From NCBI GenBank assembly GCA_945903655.1, contig CAMDOY010000127.1, positions 1 through 9,279 of the forward strand: a stretch of DNA of 9,279 nucleotides, given 5' to 3'. Position numbers and translations under genes: made by a program. Below are positions 7,119 to 9,279 of this stretch, piece by piece. Position 1 is the first letter of the stretch. Every line of letters starts with the position of its first letter. The notes below the pieces were generated by a model. It saw only the letters and a list, made by a program, of their open reading frames with translations. It was not told the origin of the DNA and did no database searches. Source of the stretch: Rhizobium sp. Q54. GTDB taxonomy: Bacteria > Pseudomonadota > Alphaproteobacteria > Rhizobiales > Beijerinckiaceae.

Positions 7119-7331
7119 CATCGGCAGCTGGCGCCGGGCGTTCCTGCGCAGCGGGTGAAGGTGCTGCGTGAGGCCTATGCGGCCATGGTGCAGCATCCTG
7201 ATTATCTGAAAGAGGTCGCCGCCTCCCGCCTTGACCCCAATCCGATCCGTGGGGAGGAGTTGCAAAGCACCATCAAGGAGTTGATTGATATGCAGCAAGC
7301 GGTGTGGGGGAGAGTTAAAAAATTGGCCTAG
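7119..7331 (+). pseudogene. TctC/Bug-family solute receptor, C-terminal remnant
   Basis: The last 71 codons of a longer open frame read HRQLAPGVPAQRVKVLREAY and then AAMVQHPDYLKEVAASRLDP, followed by NPIRGEELQSTIKELIDM. They match the C-terminal domain of tripartite tricarboxylate transporter receptors (Bug/TctC), where PPGVPAERV.ALR.AF......P.FL..A....L..NP..GEE is typical. Full receptors have about 320 residues and an N-terminal signal peptide, and neither is present. Upstream in the same frame (6894 to about 7118) the sequence does not resemble the family, so the junction is near 7119. No TctA or TctB genes are nearby. The open upstream frame could yield a fused product, but a function is unlikely. 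Confidence 0.68.
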
Positions 7332-7368
7332 TAGAAACCTGTTAACGATCCAGCGAAAGCAGCACGCC

Positions 7369-7566
7369 TTGCTCAAAACCATCCTGTTCCTCGTGAGCGT
7401 CCTGCCGGTGGCACTGCTGGTGAAGTCGCTCCTCTTCAAGCGCAGCACAGACGCGAAGGCGGCGGTGTCCAACTTCAGCAGGCAAATCGGGTATCTGGCC
7501 ACGGGGATCGCCGCTATCTTCGGTGCGGCGGCGCTTTACCACTTCGTGATTGCTTGGTTCCTGTAG
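7369..7566 (+). CDS. Small hypothetical membrane protein with two transmembrane segments
   Basis: From a TTG at 7369 the frame gives a 65-residue protein beginning MLKTILFLVSVLPVALLVKS, with a first membrane helix at about 4-20. A basic/polar loop follows (LLFKRSTDAKAAVSNFSRQ), then a second helix at about 43-64, ending WFL. The layout, a short hydrophobic N-terminus plus a loop with several Arg/Lys residues, resembles small uncharacterised inner-membrane proteins of proteobacteria. The open frame reaches back to a TTG at 7285, which has AAGGAG upstream. That start would add an implausible tail inside the TctC remnant, so I prefer 7369, although no clear ribosome site precedes it. No function can be assigned. 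It is the only possibly intact gene between the operon and the helicase. Confidence 0.5.
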   Translation: MLKTILFLVSVLPVALLVKSLLFKRSTDAKAAVSNFSRQIGYLATGIAAIFGAAALYHFVIAWFL

Positions 7567-7608
7567 GGGCTGCCTGATCGTTAGACTGAGGCGTGTGGCA
7601 CGACAGCG

Positions 7609-8079
7609 ATGCTCTTGGTGCTGGATCGGATCTACCCGCCCCGCAAGACGCCGCCCATCAATATTGATCATGCACCTGTCCATAAGGCTGCCGGGCTGCT
7701 GGGAGCCCGGCGGTAGGACGTCTGGGTTGCTTGCGCAGGTTATGTTCCGGGGGACGAGGCGCATGCTCTGGCGATGCTACTGGGGGCCCGGCTCCGGTGA
7801 CACTCTTCATGGCACTTCGAAGCCGAGCTTAACCAGATCAAGAAGTGGACTGCATGCGGAGGATGCGGCCCGATGTTTGTGCGTCGAGGCTACATCCTGC
7901 TTTCAGCAGAAGCCATCGTCTCCGGACAGGATCGGGTGGCGACGGCGCAAGGCCGTCTCTTGATGCGAGGAAGAGTCGCTCACATCAAGCCAAGCGGTGC
8001 AATGCTGATTATGCCCACGCGGTCCTCCCGGGACGGGGCCCTGAACTCCGTTGAACATGTGGTGCGCCAACGGGGGTGA
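7609..8079 (+). pseudogene. Stop-interrupted reading frame of unknown origin
   Basis: One frame runs from an ATG at 7609 to a TGA at 8077-8079 with just two internal stops (TAG at 7714 and TGA at 7798). The segments read MLLVLDRIYPPRK..., then DVWVACAGYVPGDEAHALAM..., then a 92-codon stretch including ACGGCGPMFVRRGYILLSAE. Such a long nearly open frame may be a decayed gene. No segment matches a family I recognise, and moderate GC content alone can leave frames open. The first stop lies next to a strong hairpin (7688-7713). Confidence 0.22.
7688..7713. repeat. GC-rich stem-loop
   Basis: GCCGGGCT (7690-7697) and AGCCCGGC (7704-7711) are perfect inverted partners around a six-base loop, extendable by a G-T and a C-G pair. 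No T-run follows, so it is not a classical terminator. It lies about 120 bp after the small membrane protein gene and could still end its transcript with a protein factor. Confidence 0.4.
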
Positions 8080-8120
8080 TGTTGGGGCAAAAAGGGCATT
8101 TTTCTGCCAACACTTTTTGG
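8065..8120 (+). repeat. Left arm of a long inverted repeat
   Basis: Within this arm TGGGGCAAAAAGGGC (8083-8097) and CCAACACTTTTTGG (8107-8120) are exact inverted copies of 8344-8358 and 8321-8334. The outer part also shares CGCCAACG (8065-8072 against 8372-8379) and a G-run. The arms enclose about 200 bp. Confidence 0.8.
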
Positions 8121-8216
8121 TCGGAAACATTTTGTGCCGGGCAATCCACAGTAGACGGCTGCTTAGCTGGTCTGCGGATTAAGGCCAAGACAGACTTTTA
8201 CATAGATCCCCATTGA
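8079..8216 (+). other. 45-codon ORF starting in the inverted-repeat arm (doubtful)
   Basis: The frame reads MLGQKGHFSANTFWSETFCA and ends DFYIDPH before a TGA at 8214-8216. The opposite arm, read on the minus strand, gives the similar peptide LGQKGQIFSNTFWQKI followed by a stop. The similarity follows from the DNA repeat itself. There is no convincing ribosome site, and I do not recognise the peptide. It is probably not a gene. Confidence 0.15.
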
Positions 8217-8320
8217 AGGAATGCGCTCTCGTACTCCCCAAAATGATCAGGCGCTATGTGGAAGGAGCACACCGAGCCTTCCTGTATAAGCTAGTGACGA
8301 AGCAGAATTCAAATTTTCTG

Positions 8321-8379
8321 CCAAAAAGTGTTGGAGAAAATTTGCCCTTTTTGCCCCAGCCCCCTCCGGGGCGTTGGCG
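8321..8379 (-). repeat. Right arm of a long inverted repeat
   Basis: This is the inverted partner of 8065-8120, with two exact blocks (8321-8334 and 8344-8358) and a diverged outer part containing CGTTGGCG. It lies directly downstream, on the minus strand, of the helicase stop codon (8382-8384). Confidence 0.8.
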
Positions 8380-8381
8380 TA

Positions 8382-9214
8382 TCAGCCAAAATCCATCCCG
8401 GCTGTTCCCTTGAGTGTGTGAAATACAAACTCGCCTCCAGTCTTAACTGCGTCATGTCCGAGACGGCCCATCTCCGCGCCCCACGCGGATATCCCAAATG
8501 GCTTGCGGTTGACTTCTGTGCACCAGCGTTTGTAACAGCGAAAGGCGTCAGAACGACGAATGGGCTTTGACAGGCCTGCCTTCCCGTCTTCATAGCCCCT
8601 GACGTCTACTCCACTTTCCTCAGGGCTGTCAGCAAGCCACGACGCGACGGATGATGCCTCCTGACGCCACAGTTCGAGTTGTTTTTTATGGTCTTGCGTC
8701 AGCGCCAGTCCGTTGACCAATAAGTCCCTTGCCCCCTCAATTGCCCAGCCCGCTATTTTAGCCAACTCAGTGGCAATGATCCTATCCACAAGTTTTGAAT
8801 CACGGGACGCCTCGGGTTTGCTGTTCTTGAAGTGAACGATGACCCAGCGACGAAAGAAAGCCTCCCCGTGGTCGCGTGTCGTCGGCATGCCATTGCCGTT
8901 GAACCAGCAGGCAGCTTCGCACTTGAATGTGAACGGTACTTCGTAGGGAAGCCGAGCATTCAAACGATCTTCGCCCAGCGCGGCCTTGAAGGCGGCCGAA
9001 GGGATCGGCTTGTCTGCGTCAAGTTCCGGCACGATATTAAGCCGCTTATGAGCCAGCATTGCCTTCTTATAATCTTGATCCAGCTCATGGGGCGAGACGA
9101 CCGTAACGTCTTGAGTATCGAAGAGGGCTTCGAGGATGCGCAATACAACGGATTTCCCGGATCCCGATGCGCCGTAGAGAAACACTGCCCGCTGTAGGCC
9201 TTGCTGCAAGCCTA
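8382..9214 (-). pseudogene. D5/P4-type SF3 primase-helicase, C-terminal part (5' end cut off by IS630)
   Basis: The preserved roughly 275 residues are the superfamily-3 helicase ATPase of phage and plasmid primase-helicases (P4 alpha/D5-like, DUF5906 class), which unwind DNA at replication start. Counting from the TTG at 9209, Walker A is YGASGSGKS (12-20). The Walker B region is NIVPELDAD (58-66), followed by KALGEDRLNAR-like family sequence. Sensor residues lie in WFNGNGMP (102-109) and the arginine finger is in FFRRWVIVHF (118-127). A winged-helix-like end (about 188-270) includes RCYKRWCTE and ISAWGAEMGRLG. The whole N-terminal primase part is absent, because an IS630 transposase end abuts the frame at 9212-9214. 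The frame is otherwise clean. The TTG at 9209 is an arbitrary start; the original frame continued through LGLQQGLQRAVF. Confidence 0.83.
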
Positions 9215-9279
9215 GTGGACAGAATCTAACACTTGGTGCCCTCTTTTGACAGCGGCGATGATCTTATCGGGATCTGCGG
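9212..9279 (-). CDS. IS630-family transposase, C-terminal end (continues beyond the window)
   Basis: Read on the minus strand, the last 21 codons are ADPDKIIAAVKRGH followed by QVLDSVH and a TAG at 9212-9214. This is the C-terminal signature of a common proteobacterial IS630 subtype, usually preceded by FxWT. The rest of the gene lies outside the window, so its integrity is unknown. The stop codon's TA coincides with the TA dinucleotide that IS630 elements duplicate on insertion. The coding sequence may therefore run to the last base of the element and borrow its stop from the target. Confidence 0.68.
   Translation of the reverse strand, partial: ADPDKIIAAVKRGHQVLDSVH
9215..9279 (-). mobile_element. 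End of an IS630-family element inserted in the helicase gene
   Basis: The element is taken to end at 9215, just inside the TA at 9213-9214, because transposase sequence runs up to that point and helicase sequence starts directly on the other side. Its terminal repeat would then begin GTGGACAGAATCTAAC on the plus strand. The other end and the second TA copy are outside the window, so the boundary is inferred. Confidence 0.55.

Noticed and set aside
6894..7331. Whole 145-codon frame as one intact gene
   Set aside because: Only the part from about 7119 resembles a known family, and the first 75 codons look unrelated, so the frame is treated as a remnant joined to other sequence.
8065..8379. CRISPR or origin iterons
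   Set aside because: There are only two copies, in inverted orientation; no spaced direct repeats, DnaA-box cluster or cas/rep gene is visible.
8309..8593. 94-codon minus-strand frame through the right repeat arm
   Set aside because: It overlaps the helicase 3' end in another frame, and its last 16 codons are only the translation of the repeat arm.

Overview
The window is a mosaic. It holds one intact, compact ABC-transporter operon of high GC, flanked on both sides by transposon genes or their debris. The GC-rich codon use, the LivM-LivG fusion and the IS types fit an alphaproteobacterium (Hyphomicrobiales-like) best. That placement is an inference from style, not from a marker gene. The density of insertion-sequence remnants and a phage/plasmid-type helicase suggest accessory DNA such as a plasmid or genomic island.

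Layout. Positions 1-1390 are a single-gene IS66-family element with recognisable terminal inverted repeats; its transposase looks intact. It ends 59 bp before the transporter operon (1450-5996, all plus strand). The operon encodes a Tat-type secreted substrate-binding protein, a LivH-like permease, a fused LivM-permease/LivG-ATPase, and a LivF-like ATPase. The genes are 24 bp apart, 1 bp apart and overlapping by 14 bp, so they are almost certainly one transcript. Together they form a complete HAAT (branched-chain amino acid/amide type) importer. The substrate cannot be read from the sequence. A tight hairpin follows the last gene.

Positions 6000-8380 have lower GC and consist mostly of gene debris. 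They hold a short coding-like minus-strand tail, an IS630-family transposase C-terminus (47 codons), a TctC/Bug-type solute receptor C-terminus, a probable small two-helix membrane protein that may be intact, a stop-interrupted reading frame, and a pair of about 56-bp inverted-repeat arms about 200 bp apart. Several short palindromes are present, and none can be tied to a regulator.

Positions 8382-9214, on the minus strand, are the C-terminal ATPase and winged-helix part of a D5/P4-type SF3 primase-helicase. Its 5' end is cut off by the 3' end of a second IS630-family transposase (9212-9279, continuing out of the window). The junction is at a TA dinucleotide that also appears to complete the transposase stop codon.

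No tRNA, rRNA, CRISPR array or clear replication origin was seen. I found no convincing undescribed system. The items most worth a second look are the inverted-repeat element beside the helicase, the IS630 junction, and the degenerate ABC signature in the fused transporter protein.
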